Source: Rhodobacteraceae bacterium EL53 (lineage in GTDB: Bacteria > Pseudomonadota > Alphaproteobacteria > Rhodobacterales > Rhodobacteraceae). From it: a DNA stretch of 64,000 nucleotides. The stretch is from assembly GCA_900313015.1 (NCBI GenBank), contig OMPR01000009.1:297734-361733 (forward strand). Reading direction: 5' to 3'. The position numbers and the translations under genes were made by a program. The notes beneath the pieces are model-generated. The model saw only the letters and a program-made list of their open reading frames with translations, had not been told where the DNA came from and did no database searches. Of this stretch, positions 42,704 through 52,070 are shown in pieces (the stretch's first letter is position 1; every line of letters begins with the position of its first letter).

Positions 42704-44235
42704 TCATTTTGTGATGTCCGAGATATCTTCGACCTCTACACCCGTCGACAGCTTGTACTCGCCGTTGAAGAACGACGGCTCGGCTCCAAAACTGCGCAAG
42801 TACGGGAACAAGCCGCGCCCCGGCTGGCTGCGCACATAGTTGGCTCCAGCCGTCGGGCGGCGCATCCGGGCCTGATGTGTCCATCTTCATTGATGCGTAG
42901 ACCATCCGTCCGGCTGCCAACCGTGGTTTTGCCACCCTAGGTCACTTTGCAGTTGTCTAAAATTGTCCGGGTGTCGGTGTCGTAGACCACTATGGACCAA
43001 AACAATTGGGTCGGTGGATCCTTTGTGATTGTGGTGACGTAGTTGCTGCCTCCGATCATACGATCGCCACCATCGTTACGAAACTTAGCAATATAGGCCT
43101 TGCCCTTGTCCTTATAGGGCTCGGTCATGGCTGGCGATGTAACGATCGCCTCATAGGTGTTGCGTGCACGTGGATCGAATGTATCATAATTAGGCATGCG
43201 CGGCGTGTACTTGATACCTTCTCCGCAAGGTCCGCCCAGTACCATGCGCCGGTTGTTCTGGCGCAACACGCCCTCGATGCGCTCGTCATACACAAACGAC
43301 TTGGCCATCAACTCGCCCGTTTTGGCTCCATCGAACACGATCTTCGCCTGCCGTTCGGTCGGCTCGGACGGCTTGCCTTTCTCAATGCCTTGCGTCTTTA
43401 GCCAATACATGAAGAACCGATCCTGATCCCGCACGGTTTCCTCGTTGATAGCCAGATGCAGCAACTCCCAATAGGCCATACCGCGCGGCTGATAGTTGGG
43501 CACGTACTTGTCCTCACCCGAGATGATCTTGCCCACCGGCTCCTCACTAGCACTGTAGAATTTGACCTGTTCGCTGAGATCCTTGACTTCGTCGGGTGTG
43601 CCGATCAGTCGAGCCAGAACAAATGCCTGATCGGTTTCGACCCGGACATTCCGCTGGTCATTCGCCGGATAGGGGAGCGTGTCGGGTGGTGTATTCGGGC
43701 CGACGATCACGTGAACGCCACCCTTACCATTATTGGGGCCGAAAAGCCCGATACCACTTGGGTCTTGCTCCCACATATCGGCTATCACGTCGACAGCAAC
43801 ACCCTTGGGCATTTCCAAAACAACAGGCGCTTCGCGAGTGTCTCCAAATCCCCAAAAGTATTAGGTACTCTCGTTCGGGGGCAGAATACCACGGCGCTCA
43901 TTATACGTACGAACATGGACAATGGTGTTGTAGTCGTGGTCCTCCAGCGCGCCCACATAATCCTAATGCCAGCGCGTCATGGCGACTAACGGAAGGCCCC
44001 ATAGATACAACTGTGTCGCTCGGTAGTGGTCGAGGATGTCGTGGAGACACTCGGCTTCGCCCACCGCAGGAAAGCTGTGGTCCAATTCGAAATTACCAGA
44101 GAAAGTATCCTCCGTGCTTGTTGGCGGCATGAGTTGTTAGAATTCCTTCTCAGATTGCAGGGGGATTTCTTGGGCTAGCCCGGGAAGAGCGAACGCAATC
44201 AACGCCGTTGTCCCCCTTGGAAGGCCATCGAACAC
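42704..44235 (-). pseudogene. DUF1254/DUF1214 protein gene, decayed (copy 2)
   Basis: One frame from a possible GTG at 44235 gives a signal-like stretch (TTALIAFALPGLAQ), a TAA, then DTFSGNFELDHSFPAVGEAE and LYLWGLPLVAMTRWH, a TAG, DYVGALEDHDYNTIVHVRTY, another TAA, and then runs open from about 43818 through LARLIGTPDEVKDL, RGMAYWELLHLAINEETVRD and ITKDPPTQLFWSIVVYDTDT to a stop at 42937. The normal C-terminus survives further on (NYVRSQPGRGLFPYLRSFGA, then EPSFFNGEYKL) to 42704. Three stops upstream and at least one break downstream mark it as dead. It lies just upstream of copy 1 in the same orientation and is related to it. Confidence 0.8.
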
Positions 44236-44603
44236 CCAAAATTCTGCATTGCAAATGGAGGGCCTCTTTCATTGTCCGGTCTATTGGTGTCGGGACACTT
44301 GGGCTGCTTCTTTCATTTCAGAAGCAAGAGCGCTGGACACGCCGTTTTCCCTTAGAATAGTGCGTTGTGAGGCAGGCATTTGGGGAAATTCGTTTGCCAT
44401 CGGTAGAAACGGAAATTTTGTAACAACATGATACGAAAAGAACGCCAACCTCGATGCTCCCACGCATGCGTGCAATCAGGTCTATCTCGACCCGAGGTAT
44501 CCTAATAGTGGTGATCGTCGTCATCACCGAAATCTAATTAAGAACTCGAATTGCGTGTTTGATGCCGCAAACGACCCCGCTGCGGGCCCGTAACCTATTT
44601 AAC
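44236..44603. other. Intergenic, no gene seen
   Basis: Sequence between the decayed DUF1254 pair and the end of the uronate operon. Short overlapping frames on both strands (44249-44527) show no family features. No clear T-run terminator was found after the dehydratase gene. Confidence 0.5.
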
Positions 44604-46400
44604 TTAGTGATTGTCTCGAGGCAGTGATTTGCGCGCAATGTCACGATAAGTGTCAGCGTCCTCTAGGGTCATACCTTTGTCAAAAGGTTGCACCAGATCA
44701 CGGAAATACTGTTGCCAAGGGGATTGGCTTTCTGGCACCGGATATCCACCGTTTTGTATTAACAGGTCTTTGCGGCGTATCAGTTCCGCGTCGGAAATCA
44801 GAATGTTGACCGTGCAGGCGTTAAGGTCAACGCGGATCTGATCCCCTGTTTGCAAAACTGCCAGACCACCATTGTCGGCCGCTTCCGGTGCAGCATTCAG
44901 GATTGAGGGCGAGCCAGAGGTGCCGGATTGGCGCCCATCACCAATGCAGGGCAATTCATGAACGCCCTGCTTTAAGAGATAGGAAGGCGCGCGCATATTC
45001 ACGACTTCTGCACCGCCGGGATACCCTTTGGGGCCGGTTCCGCGCATAACAAGAATACAACTGGTGTCGATATCCTGAGATGGATCATCAATGCGCTTGT
45101 GAAAATCTTCGGGTCCATCAAAAACAACAGCACGACCCTCAAACGCATTGGGATCATCGGGATTGGACAGATAGGTTTGTGCAAATTCTGGCCCGATTAC
45201 ACTGGTTTTCATCAACGCGCTGTCAAATAGATTGCCCTTTAGATTGATGAACCCTGCCTTGTTTTTCAGCGGTGCATCAACGGATTTGATGACGTTGGAG
45301 TTTGTGCTGCGCTGGCGCGTACAATTGTCGGCTATGCTATGCCCATTGCAAGTTGTGGCCTCTGCATGAGGTAGGCGACCAGCAGCAATCAGCTCTGCGA
45401 TCACGGCAGGAACACCGCCAGCGCGATGATAATCTTCGCCCAAATATTCGCCCGCCGGCTGTAGGTTGACCAAAAGTGGCACATCGTGCCCCAAGACCTG
45501 CCAGTCATCATTGTCAAGCGGCACACCCAGATGGCGGGCAATAGCATTTAAGTGAATAGGCGCATTGGTGGATCCACCGATGGCGGAATTGATCACGATA
45601 GCATTCTCGAAAGCCGCGCGGGTCATGATGTCAGACGGGCGCAGGTCCTCCCACACCATTTCAATGATGCGTTGTCCGGTCTCATAGCTGATCTGACCGC
45701 GTTCGCGGTACGGGGCTGGAATGGCCGCCGCGCCTGGTAGTTGCATACCGAGTGCTTCGGCCAGGCTGTTCATGGTGGTCGCGGTTCCCATTGTGTTGCA
45801 GTAGCCCACCGAGGGAGCAGAGGCTGCGGCAACTTCCATGAATTCATCAGAGGAGATTTCTCCGGCAGCAAGACGTTCGCGGGCCTTCCAGATAACAGTG
45901 CCAGACCCTGCGCGCTTCCCCTCGTGCCAACCATTGAGCATCGGCCCAACGGAAAGAGCGATGGCTGGGATGTTGACCGTTGAAGCTGCCATCAGAAGCG
46001 CCGGTGTGGTTTTGTCACAGCCAATCATCAACACCACGCCATCAATCGGGTAACCATGCAGCGATTCAACCAAACTAAGGTATGCCAGATTGCGGTCGAG
46101 CATGGCGGTGGGGCGTTTGCCGGTTTCCTGAATGGGATGGACCGGCACTTCGATGGCTGTGCCTCCTGCTGCGATGATCCCGTCGCGCACCCGTTTGGCC
46201 AGCTCCAGATGGTGGCGGTTACAGGGGCTTAGGTCGCTGCCTGTCTGTGCTATGGCGATGATAGGTTTGCCGGATTGCAATTCTTCACGCGTGAGCCCGT
46301 AATTGAGATAGCGTTCCAAATAGAGCGCGGTCATTTCCGGATCTCCCGGATTGGCGAACCATTGGCGTGATCTAAGGTTTTCGGGCTTCATACGTGACAC
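44604..46400 (-). CDS. IlvD/Edd-family sugar-acid dehydratase
   Basis: 598 residues with the three Cys that bind the iron-sulfur cluster: Cys60 in [10 protein letters not shown], Cys128 in IGCDKTTPA and Cys201 in [12 protein letters not shown]. The N-terminus [20 protein letters not shown] and the GSDLSPCN motif are those of the sugar-acid branch (L-arabonate, D-xylonate, fuconate and related acids) rather than of IlvD or Edd proper. It removes water to give a 2-keto-3-deoxy acid. GTG at 46400 is chosen because AGGAGG lies 5 bases before it; an ATG three codons on is the alternative. Last gene of the large operon; the kinase and aldolase at 52071-52988 and 50329-50982 could process its product. 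Confidence 0.88.
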   Translation of the reverse strand: MSRMKPENLRSRQWFANPGDPEMTALYLERYLNYGLTREELQSGKPIIAIAQTGSDLSPCNRHHLELAKRVRDGIIAAGGTAIEVPVHPIQETGKRPTAMLDRNLAYLSLVESLHGYPIDGVVLMIGCDKTTPALLMAASTVNIPAIALSVGPMLNGWHEGKRAGSGTVIWKARERLAAGEISSDEFMEVAAASAPSVGYCNTMGTATTMNSLAEALGMQLPGAAAIPAPYRERGQISYETGQRIIEMVWEDLRPSDIMTRAAFENAIVINSAIGGSTNAPIHLNAIARHLGVPLDNDDWQVLGHDVPLLVNLQPAGEYLGEDYHRAGGVPAVIAELIAAGRLPHAEATTCNGHSIADNCTRQRSTNSNVIKSVDAPLKNKAGFINLKGNLFDSALMKTSVIGPEFAQTYLSNPDDPNAFEGRAVVFDGPEDFHKRIDDPSQDIDTSCILVMRGTGPKGYPGGAEVVNMRAPSYLLKQGVHELPCIGDGRQSGTSGSPSILNAAPEAADNGGLAVLQTGDQIRVDLNACTVNILISDAELIRRKDLLIQNGGYPVPESQSPWQQYFRDLVQPFDKGMTLEDADTYRDIARKSLPRDNH

Positions 46401-46431
46401 AGGTGCCTCCTAAATCTTGGTCTTGTGTCGG

Positions 46432-46570
46432 TTAGAACTTTCGACCATTGATGATTTCAAACAGCGCCAAAAGCGTGTTTTCAACGTTGAGCAGTTCGTC
46501 ATAGCCTAAGCCTGCCTGGCTTGACGTGTTAAAAACGTAATTCCCAAAATTCACCGCCAGCAAATCATGT
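46432..46570 (-). pseudogene. C-terminal gene remnant between aldolase and dehydratase
   Basis: Starting from the end of the aldolase gene in a different frame, the minus strand reads HDLLAVNFGNYVFNTSSQAG, then LGYDELLNVENTLLALFEII and NGRKF before a stop at 46432. There is no start codon in a sensible place, yet the sequence is protein-like over its whole 45 codons and fills the gap between the two genes. It looks like the tail of a lost gene; I do not recognise the family. Confidence 0.3.
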
Positions 46571-47335
46571 CAAGCCATCGCGAACCTGCGCCAAGGCGTC
46601 TTTTGAAGCGGCTGCCATCAAGCGGGCATCCGACGCGATTGTGACGAACTGGAAACCCATTTCGATGCGTTTCAAAGCATATTCCGGTGTTCCATTATGG
46701 CAGCCAGCGAACTTTCCATACTCTTTTGCCTTAGCCGCTATCATTTCAATGGCTTCGGCCACGGGAGGCTCGACATCATCGAATGCCGGGCGGCAACCTA
46801 GTGCCAGGGAAAGATCCGAAGGTCCGATGTACACCGCATCGAGACCAGGAACCGATAGTATTTCTTCGAGGTTGTCGAGGCCTTGCAGGGTTTCGATCAT
46901 CGCGAAGACGACGATCGTGTTATTGGCGTGCTCTGGGTAGTCCGGGCCACCGTAGAGGAGCCCTCGGATCGGCCCGAAGCTTCTTGTTCCTTCAGGTGGG
47001 TAATGTGTCCACGCCACAAGGTTCTCAGCATCTTCGCGGCTATTGATCATTGGACAAATAACGCCGTAAGCCCCGGCATCGAGCACCTTCATTAAAATAC
47101 CGGGCTCGAGCCATGGCACTCGCGTAACTGGGACAGTATCGGTTGTCGAGATCGCAGTGAACATCTCGACCGCCTTCTGGTAGTCGATTAAGCCATGTTG
47201 GATATCAACAGTAAGTGTGTCCCATCCTTGGTGCGCCATGGTTTCGGCTGAGAAGCCGCTTGGGATTGCCAACCATCCGTTGACGACGGGCCGTCCAGCG
47301 GCCCAATGCTCTCTAATTTTGTTTGGTCGCATCAA
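46565..47335 (-). CDS. HpcH/HpaI-family 2-keto-3-deoxy acid aldolase (GarL-like)
   Basis: 256 residues with the class II HpaI active site: His47 in VDIQHGLIDY, Arg72 in VTRVPW, metal ligands Glu148 in AMIETLQGL and Asp174 in IGPSDLSLALG, and the substrate loop SFGPIRGLLYGG. Such enzymes split 2-keto-3-deoxy or 5-keto-4-deoxy hexarates into pyruvate and an aldehyde (tartronate semialdehyde for GarL). In this operon it would act after the cycloisomerase at 49080-50219, and the dehydrogenase at 53859-54731 would reduce the aldehyde. The exact substrate is inferred. Confidence 0.87.
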   Translation of the reverse strand: MMRPNKIREHWAAGRPVVNGWLAIPSGFSAETMAHQGWDTLTVDIQHGLIDYQKAVEMFTAISTTDTVPVTRVPWLEPGILMKVLDAGAYGVICPMINSREDAENLVAWTHYPPEGTRSFGPIRGLLYGGPDYPEHANNTIVVFAMIETLQGLDNLEEILSVPGLDAVYIGPSDLSLALGCRPAFDDVEPPVAEAIEMIAAKAKEYGKFAGCHNGTPEYALKRIEMGFQFVTIASDARLMAAASKDALAQVRDGLT

Positions 47336-47381
47336 TTTACCTTTTCAGAATGTCTACACAAATGGTCCGATCTTTTTCACA

Positions 47382-48182
47382 CTATTCCTCAAGAATGCCC
47401 TGCCCACAAAATTCCCCGCCCTGATATACTGCGGATACTTCGTGGTTCGAAGGTTGGATGCATTCTGCATCGATACGGGCGCGAAACGCCTCGGAATTAT
47501 CTTTTGGCTTCCACCCCAGAAAACTTGTTTCACGATTATCCCACCAAGAAGCGTCGTTGTTCGAAGCACCATAGATAATCGGACATCCCAAGCGTGGAAT
47601 TGCGAAAACACTCTCGATAAGAGATATCAGGTCATCGAAACTCAGCCACGTTGCTAACATGCGGTGGTTCTTTGGTTCCGGAAAAGACGAACCAATACGG
47701 ACAAGTGCTGTCTCGATCTCGAACTTCTCGAAGTAAAGCCGCGCGAGAGCTTCTCCGAAGACCTTTGACACGCCATAAAGACCATCGGGCCGTACCTGTG
47801 CGTTAGCATCTAGCCTCGTCGTCTGTTCATGAAAGCCAATCGCATGATTTGAACTGGCAAAAAATATCCTCGGCGTTACCGACGATTTTCGGGCCGCTTC
47901 ATAGAGATTGAATGCACCGTCGATATTGGAATGCTTTATAGTTTCCCAGGGCGCTTCGATCGATTGCCCCCCCATGTGAACAATCCCATCGCACCCCTCA
48001 ACCATGGCCTCAACCGCATCTTTGTCGCCTAGGTCACAATACACGATTTCTTCATTTTCACCGGCAGGGCCCACATCCTCGCGCGCGCCAAGACGAATGG
48101 TAGTGGCGAAGCCCTGCAAGCGGGACCGACAAACAGACCCAAGGTTGCCATCCGCGCCCGTTATCAAAAGTTTATTTAGCAC
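47382..48182 (-). CDS. udh: Uronate dehydrogenase
   Basis: A 266-residue extended SDR that follows the Agrobacterium Udh sequence as I recall it: TGADGNLG Rossmann loop (9-15), YCDLGDKDAVEAMVEGCDGIVH, FASSNHAIGF with Ser111, PDGLYGVSK with Tyr136 and Lys140, ALVRIGSSFPEP, HRMLATWLS and ASNNDASWWDN, then FLGWKPKDN. The enzyme oxidises D-galacturonate or D-glucuronate at C1 with NAD to the aldarolactone. The gene is followed by a GarL-like aldolase and preceded by the lactone isomerase and cycloisomerase, so the oxidative uronate route is well supported. Confidence 0.92.
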   Translation of the reverse strand: MLNKLLITGADGNLGSVCRSRLQGFATTIRLGAREDVGPAGENEEIVYCDLGDKDAVEAMVEGCDGIVHMGGQSIEAPWETIKHSNIDGAFNLYEAARKSSVTPRIFFASSNHAIGFHEQTTRLDANAQVRPDGLYGVSKVFGEALARLYFEKFEIETALVRIGSSFPEPKNHRMLATWLSFDDLISLIESVFAIPRLGCPIIYGASNNDASWWDNRETSFLGWKPKDNSEAFRARIDAECIQPSNHEVSAVYQGGEFCGQGILEE

Positions 48183-48228
48183 TTTGTATATCTCACTTTT
48201 TTGCAGGCGGCGATTACGTCGCTACAGA

Positions 48229-49083
48229 TTAGAAACAGTAGAGCTCTTCGGCGTTTTCTACGAGAGCGAGGTGACGCGCACGGTCGTCTGGAAACCAGTT
48301 TAGAACCGTGTCGAGCAACGCGGCGTCATCGGGGTAATCTGAGGTTTTTGTCGCTGAATTGTGAGGAAAATTTGTCCCCCACACAATGCGCTCGGGAGCA
48401 TGGGCTGCCATGGCTTTCGAAACTTTGGCTACGTCTGAATAATTGGGTCCACCTTCGATGGATGACTCATAGCAACCCGCAAACTTGAACCAGCATCTGC
48501 CGCCGTCGACAAGGCGCTTGAGTACTGCAACATCAGCTCCACCCGGCGCCACACCCCTTAAGAATTTGCCATGGTGGTCCAGCACCCATCTGGATCTCAG
48601 TTTTGCGAGCCTATCAACGTGGTCCGAAATGTCTGAGCCATCGAACTGAATTGCAATCATCCAGCCCGCGGCAAAAGCACGGGCGTCAACTTCTTCGAGC
48701 TGGTTTAGCCCAACTGCGCCCCCGGGTAGATCCACGATACGCGTCCCAACGACCCCTCCATCCATGAGCATTTCAAGCTCTCCATCAGAGGTTTCACCGT
48801 CTATGGCCGCCACACCGCGTGCCACGTCCCTGGTTTCCTTGAGTGCCGCCAGCAAATTCGCATTGTCGGTCTGATGCGCATTTCCCTGCGTGATGACAAA
48901 CCTATCGATGCCAAGCCAGTCCATGAGTTGGCGGTACTCTTTTAATTCAGGCAGTCCCACTGGCAGATCAGGCCCTCCTGGCAGTGCTGGAAATCCGGAA
49001 AGATAGACGTGCAAGTGTGTATCAATCGTGCCAGCAGGCAGCTTGGTCTCTGGGGCAAGGCCGGTGAAGCGGCGCTCAATCAT
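48229..49083 (-). CDS. gli: Amidohydrolase-family galactarolactone isomerase-like enzyme
   Basis: 284 residues of the amidohydrolase-related (LigI/Gli) group: N-terminal metal-type motif GTIDTHLHVYLSGFPALPGG, the strand LDHHGKF (His), WFKFAGCYESS and IVWGTNFPHNSA with the Asp/Asn at the end of the barrel. In Agrobacterium this gene lies beside Gci and interconverts the 1,5- and 1,4-lactones of galactarate. It overlaps the cycloisomerase gene by 4 bp (ATGA) as a coupled pair. The symbol rests on family plus context. Confidence 0.8.
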   Translation of the reverse strand: MIERRFTGLAPETKLPAGTIDTHLHVYLSGFPALPGGPDLPVGLPELKEYRQLMDWLGIDRFVITQGNAHQTDNANLLAALKETRDVARGVAAIDGETSDGELEMLMDGGVVGTRIVDLPGGAVGLNQLEEVDARAFAAGWMIAIQFDGSDISDHVDRLAKLRSRWVLDHHGKFLRGVAPGGADVAVLKRLVDGGRCWFKFAGCYESSIEGGPNYSDVAKVSKAMAAHAPERIVWGTNFPHNSATKTSDYPDDAALLDTVLNWFPDDRARHLALVENAEELYCF

Positions 49084-50219
49084 TCGGAGTCTCCCATGGC
49101 GAACTCTACCAATGCATCACGATTGATCTCGATACCCAGACCCGGTTTGTTCGGAATTGTGATCACGCCGTTTTCATGTTCGATCGGGTGAGCGATAATC
49201 GCCTGCCTGAATGGGTTATGCGTCCGATCAAACTCGAAAATTGGCTCGATGGGGTCGCGCCGTGGTGGGTCTGGTAGCAGAGCCGAAACAAACTGAAGGC
49301 TTGCAGCGATTTGTACTGCAGTCCCCCAAACATGCGGAACAATACGCACGCCATGCAGAGCTGCCATATCAACGACACGGCGCATCTCTGAAAAACCACC
49401 AGTTCCGCACAAGTCCGGCTGAGCGATATCGATACAATCGGCTTCAAAAGCCTCTTGAAACCCGAACCTTCCATGCCAAGTTTCACCTCCAGCAACCGGA
49501 ATAGGTTGGCCAGCACGTACACGGCGATACGCGCCAAGCTGCTCGGGAATGACCGGTTCTTCGAACCAGTCGATATCGAACTCAAAAGCCCGATTACCTA
49601 GATTGATGGCTTCCTGAACAGTGTACCCATGATTGGCGTCGATCATAAGCCGGGTATGCGAGCCGATTGCTTCCCGGACCGCCTTGATGACCGCAAGGTC
49701 TTCTTCCACTCCGAAGCCAATCTTGATTTTAACCGCGTGGAATCCCGCAGCGACATGGGCTGCGCATTCTTCAGCATTATCCGAAGCGCGATCGACCCCA
49801 TCGCGCCGAAAAGACCCGGTTGCATAGGCCTTTACGGTTTCCCGAACGCGTCCCCCAAGTAACACCGAAACCGGAACGCCAAAGTGGTGACCCTTGATAT
49901 CCCACAAGGCGACATCGATCCCTGAAAGCGCCGTCATGGTCAGCCCACGCTGACCTTGGTCCCGAAGGAGATTATAGAGGTTTTGCCAGAGAATTTCGGT
50001 GTCCAGCGGATCGCGACCAATCAAATGAGGGGCGTAGGCATTCACAATCGCTGCGTTTGGACGCGCTGGTCCTAAGCATTCTCCCCAACCCGTCGTACCA
50101 TCGTCACAGACGATCTCGACCAAAACATGTTGGCGCTGAACAAAGCGCATTGATGCGCTCTCGAAAGCGGTTTTCAGCTTGTAATCGAGCAGATGCGTAT
50201 GGATTTCGGAAATTTTCAT
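49080..50219 (-). CDS. gci: D-galactarolactone cycloisomerase (enolase superfamily)
   Basis: 379 residues matching the Agrobacterium Gci protein from end to end as I recall it (FESASMRF, DDGTTGWGECLGPARPNAA, RAYATGSF-like AYATGSFRRDGVDR). Active-site residues of the muconate-lactonising subgroup are visible: Lys164/Lys166 in KIKIGFG, metal ligands Asp194, Glu220 and Glu246, and His296 in VPHVWGT. It opens D-galactaro-1,4-lactone to a 3-deoxy-2-keto-hexarate. Downstream neighbours supply the isomerase and the uronate dehydrogenase. No defects seen. Confidence 0.92.
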   Translation of the reverse strand: MKISEIHTHLLDYKLKTAFESASMRFVQRQHVLVEIVCDDGTTGWGECLGPARPNAAIVNAYAPHLIGRDPLDTEILWQNLYNLLRDQGQRGLTMTALSGIDVALWDIKGHHFGVPVSVLLGGRVRETVKAYATGSFRRDGVDRASDNAEECAAHVAAGFHAVKIKIGFGVEEDLAVIKAVREAIGSHTRLMIDANHGYTVQEAINLGNRAFEFDIDWFEEPVIPEQLGAYRRVRAGQPIPVAGGETWHGRFGFQEAFEADCIDIAQPDLCGTGGFSEMRRVVDMAALHGVRIVPHVWGTAVQIAASLQFVSALLPDPPRRDPIEPIFEFDRTHNPFRQAIIAHPIEHENGVITIPNKPGLGIEINRDALVEFAMGDSE

Positions 50220-50328
50220 GGTTATGAGATGAAAGCGGACAAGGGGTCGTCAGACACCCGATTTTCGCTTCTCCTGCAGGAAAATTGGGGCAATCCCGAC
50301 TTGCGGTTGTGGGTCATCGCTTGGTACC

Positions 50329-50982
50329 TCATGCTCCCTTCCTTAACTGGGCTGCGTCCCGTGCCAGAGCTTCGATACTCGCCCAATCGCCCGCAATAAT
50401 AAGGTCTTTGGGCGCAACCCAACTGCCTCCGGCGCAAAGCACATTCGCAAGCGCAAGATAAGAACCCGCATTGGACGGGCTTACCCCACCTGTTGGGCAG
50501 AACGAAATCTGTGGCAATGGCGCGCCAATGGCCTTGAGAGCAGGTGCTCCGCCCGAGGCCTCAGCCGGAAAGAACTTGAGCATGTCATAGCCGCGCGCCA
50601 AAAGACGCATCGCCTCGGACGCGGTCGCGGCCCCAGGCAGGAGCGGTAAATTTTCGGCTTCACAAGCAGCCAGAAGTTCATCCGTTGCCCCGGGAGAGAC
50701 GCCAAAGGAAGCGCCTGCCGCTTTGGCGGCCCGGACATCTTCGGGAGTTATCAGTGTACCAGCGCCCACATGGCCCCCCGTGATATCGCTCATGACCCGG
50801 ATAGCCTCAAGAGCGGCAGGGGTGCGCAAAGTGACCTCCAGCGAGGGCAAACCGCCCGCGACAAGCGCTTCCGCCAATGGTCGGGCTGTCGCGGCATCTT
50901 CAATCACCAAAACCGGCACAATTGGCGCGAGAGCGCAGATTTCTCTGATCCGTTGGCTCGCTTCTATTGGAGGAATAGTCAT
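50329..50982 (-). CDS. eda: 2-keto-3-deoxy-6-phosphogluconate (KDPG) aldolase
   Basis: A 217-residue class I aldolase: Glu49 and Arg53 in SLEVTLRTP, the phosphate-binding VGAGTL and SPGAT segments, the Schiff-base Lys136 in DMLKFFPAE, and CPTGGVSPSNAG. It splits KDPG, and in some members KDPGal, into pyruvate and glyceraldehyde 3-phosphate. Together with the kinase at 52071-52988 it forms a lower Entner-Doudoroff branch for 2-keto-3-deoxygluconate, parallel to the uronate branch encoded nearby. Confidence 0.9.
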   Translation of the reverse strand: MTIPPIEASQRIREICALAPIVPVLVIEDAATARPLAEALVAGGLPSLEVTLRTPAALEAIRVMSDITGGHVGAGTLITPEDVRAAKAAGASFGVSPGATDELLAACEAENLPLLPGAATASEAMRLLARGYDMLKFFPAEASGGAPALKAIGAPLPQISFCPTGGVSPSNAGSYLALANVLCAGGSWVAPKDLIIAGDWASIEALARDAAQLRKGA

Positions 50983-51305
50983 CTGAGTCTATTTTCCTTT
51001 TGGTGCGTGTATCGGTTCCCTGATCCGACGGTAATGCGGAACGATTTGGAAAGGGCGTTTTCTAAGCCAGATGAGGTAGTAAATAGTTTGGTGGTAGTAA
51101 CCTGGTTGTCAAGCAAACTGGGGCCCGTAGCGTTAAGCGCGTTAACAACTGTCAATCGTGGTGGTCCGATTTGTCTGTTAACCCGTTTTTGTCTCAGTTC
51201 TTCGTAGTAATTTGTGCCCATGGCGACGATCCTCTTCGCGGGCAAATTTTGAGAGGCATTGAGATAGTCCCTGTATTGGGCAATGCGTGGCTGCGATTCA
51301 GACAT
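50979..51305 (-). CDS. Doubtful small frame between rraA-like and eda genes
   Basis: A 108-codon frame whose ATG overlaps the TAA of the RraA-like gene (TAATG) and whose stop overlaps the start of eda (ATGA). Its first 45 residues (MSESQPRIAQYRDYLNASQN and following) look moderately protein-like, with a Tyr/Arg/Asn-rich helix; the rest is low in resemblance. I recognise no family. The perfect coupling at both ends favours a real or recently decayed gene, the composition does not. If not coding, this 320-bp gap has no other visible content. Confidence 0.3.
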   Translation of the reverse strand: MSESQPRIAQYRDYLNASQNLPAKRIVAMGTNYYEELRQKRVNRQIGPPRLTVVNALNATGPSLLDNQVTTTKLFTTSSGLENALSKSFRITVGSGNRYTHQKENRLR

Positions 51306-52048
51306 TAGTCAGAGAGGCCCGCGCGCCAGACCTCAAATCGTTCAAGAACTTCTGGGTCAGTTGCAGGATAAAGCCCGATCACAGGGGTGTTTTTTCGCAC
51401 CTCTTCCAGAACGAAGCGTTCGAACTGTTCCATTGGGCCCGCCTCGATCGCAATGTCATTGGCAAGGTGACGTGGGATAATCATGACACCATCACCATCG
51501 CCCAGAACAATATCGCCGGGATAGACCGCCACGCCACCACACCCGATTGGCAAACCGATATCGACCGCATGATGTTTCGTCAGGTTGGTTGGGGCAGACG
51601 GTTTGGCAGCAAATACAGGCATCTTAAGCGCAGCGGCACCGTCGGCGTCGCGGATACCCCCATCGGTCACAACACCCGCTGCTCTGCGCATTTCCAGTCG
51701 TGTCAAAAGGATAGACCCCGCCGAGGCCGCCGAGGCATCCTGCCGACAATCCATGACAAGTACCGCACCTTCAGGACATGTTTCCACGGCCACGCGCTGC
51801 GGGTGATCAGGCTCGCGAAACGCCTCGATCGGATCTGTGTCAGGCCTTGCAGGAATGTAGCGTAGTGTAAAAGCCGGGCCCACTAATGGGGGTTTACCCT
51901 TGTTCAATGGGGCCACGCCTTGAATAAAGGCGTTTTGATAACCGCGTTTGTATAGCAACGTTGCCACGGTCGCTGTACTGACCTCTGACAAGCGATCAAG
52001 TGTATCCGGATGCAGTTTGATCATTTCGGCAGGCTGAGGGTTCGGCAT
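51305..52048 (-). CDS. RraA-family protein (aldolase/decarboxylase-like)
   Basis: Taken from the ATG at 52048 (247 residues, starting MPNPQPAEM, with AAGGATA upstream); the longer frame overlaps the kinase gene. The RraA/HMG-aldolase fold is shown by STATVATLLYKRG, the substrate loop GVVTDGGIRDADG with Arg-Asp, and GGVAVYPGDIVLGDGDGVM. Many such proteins are metal-dependent aldolases or oxaloacetate decarboxylases rather than RNase E regulators. In this sugar-acid operon an aldolase-type role on a keto acid is likely, but the substrate is not determinable. Confidence 0.82.
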   Translation of the reverse strand: MPNPQPAEMIKLHPDTLDRLSEVSTATVATLLYKRGYQNAFIQGVAPLNKGKPPLVGPAFTLRYIPARPDTDPIEAFREPDHPQRVAVETCPEGAVLVMDCRQDASAASAGSILLTRLEMRRAAGVVTDGGIRDADGAAALKMPVFAAKPSAPTNLTKHHAVDIGLPIGCGGVAVYPGDIVLGDGDGVMIIPRHLANDIAIEAGPMEQFERFVLEEVRKNTPVIGLYPATDPEVLERFEVWRAGLSD

Positions 52049-52070
52049 GGGCTGTATCCTTCTGCAAAGG

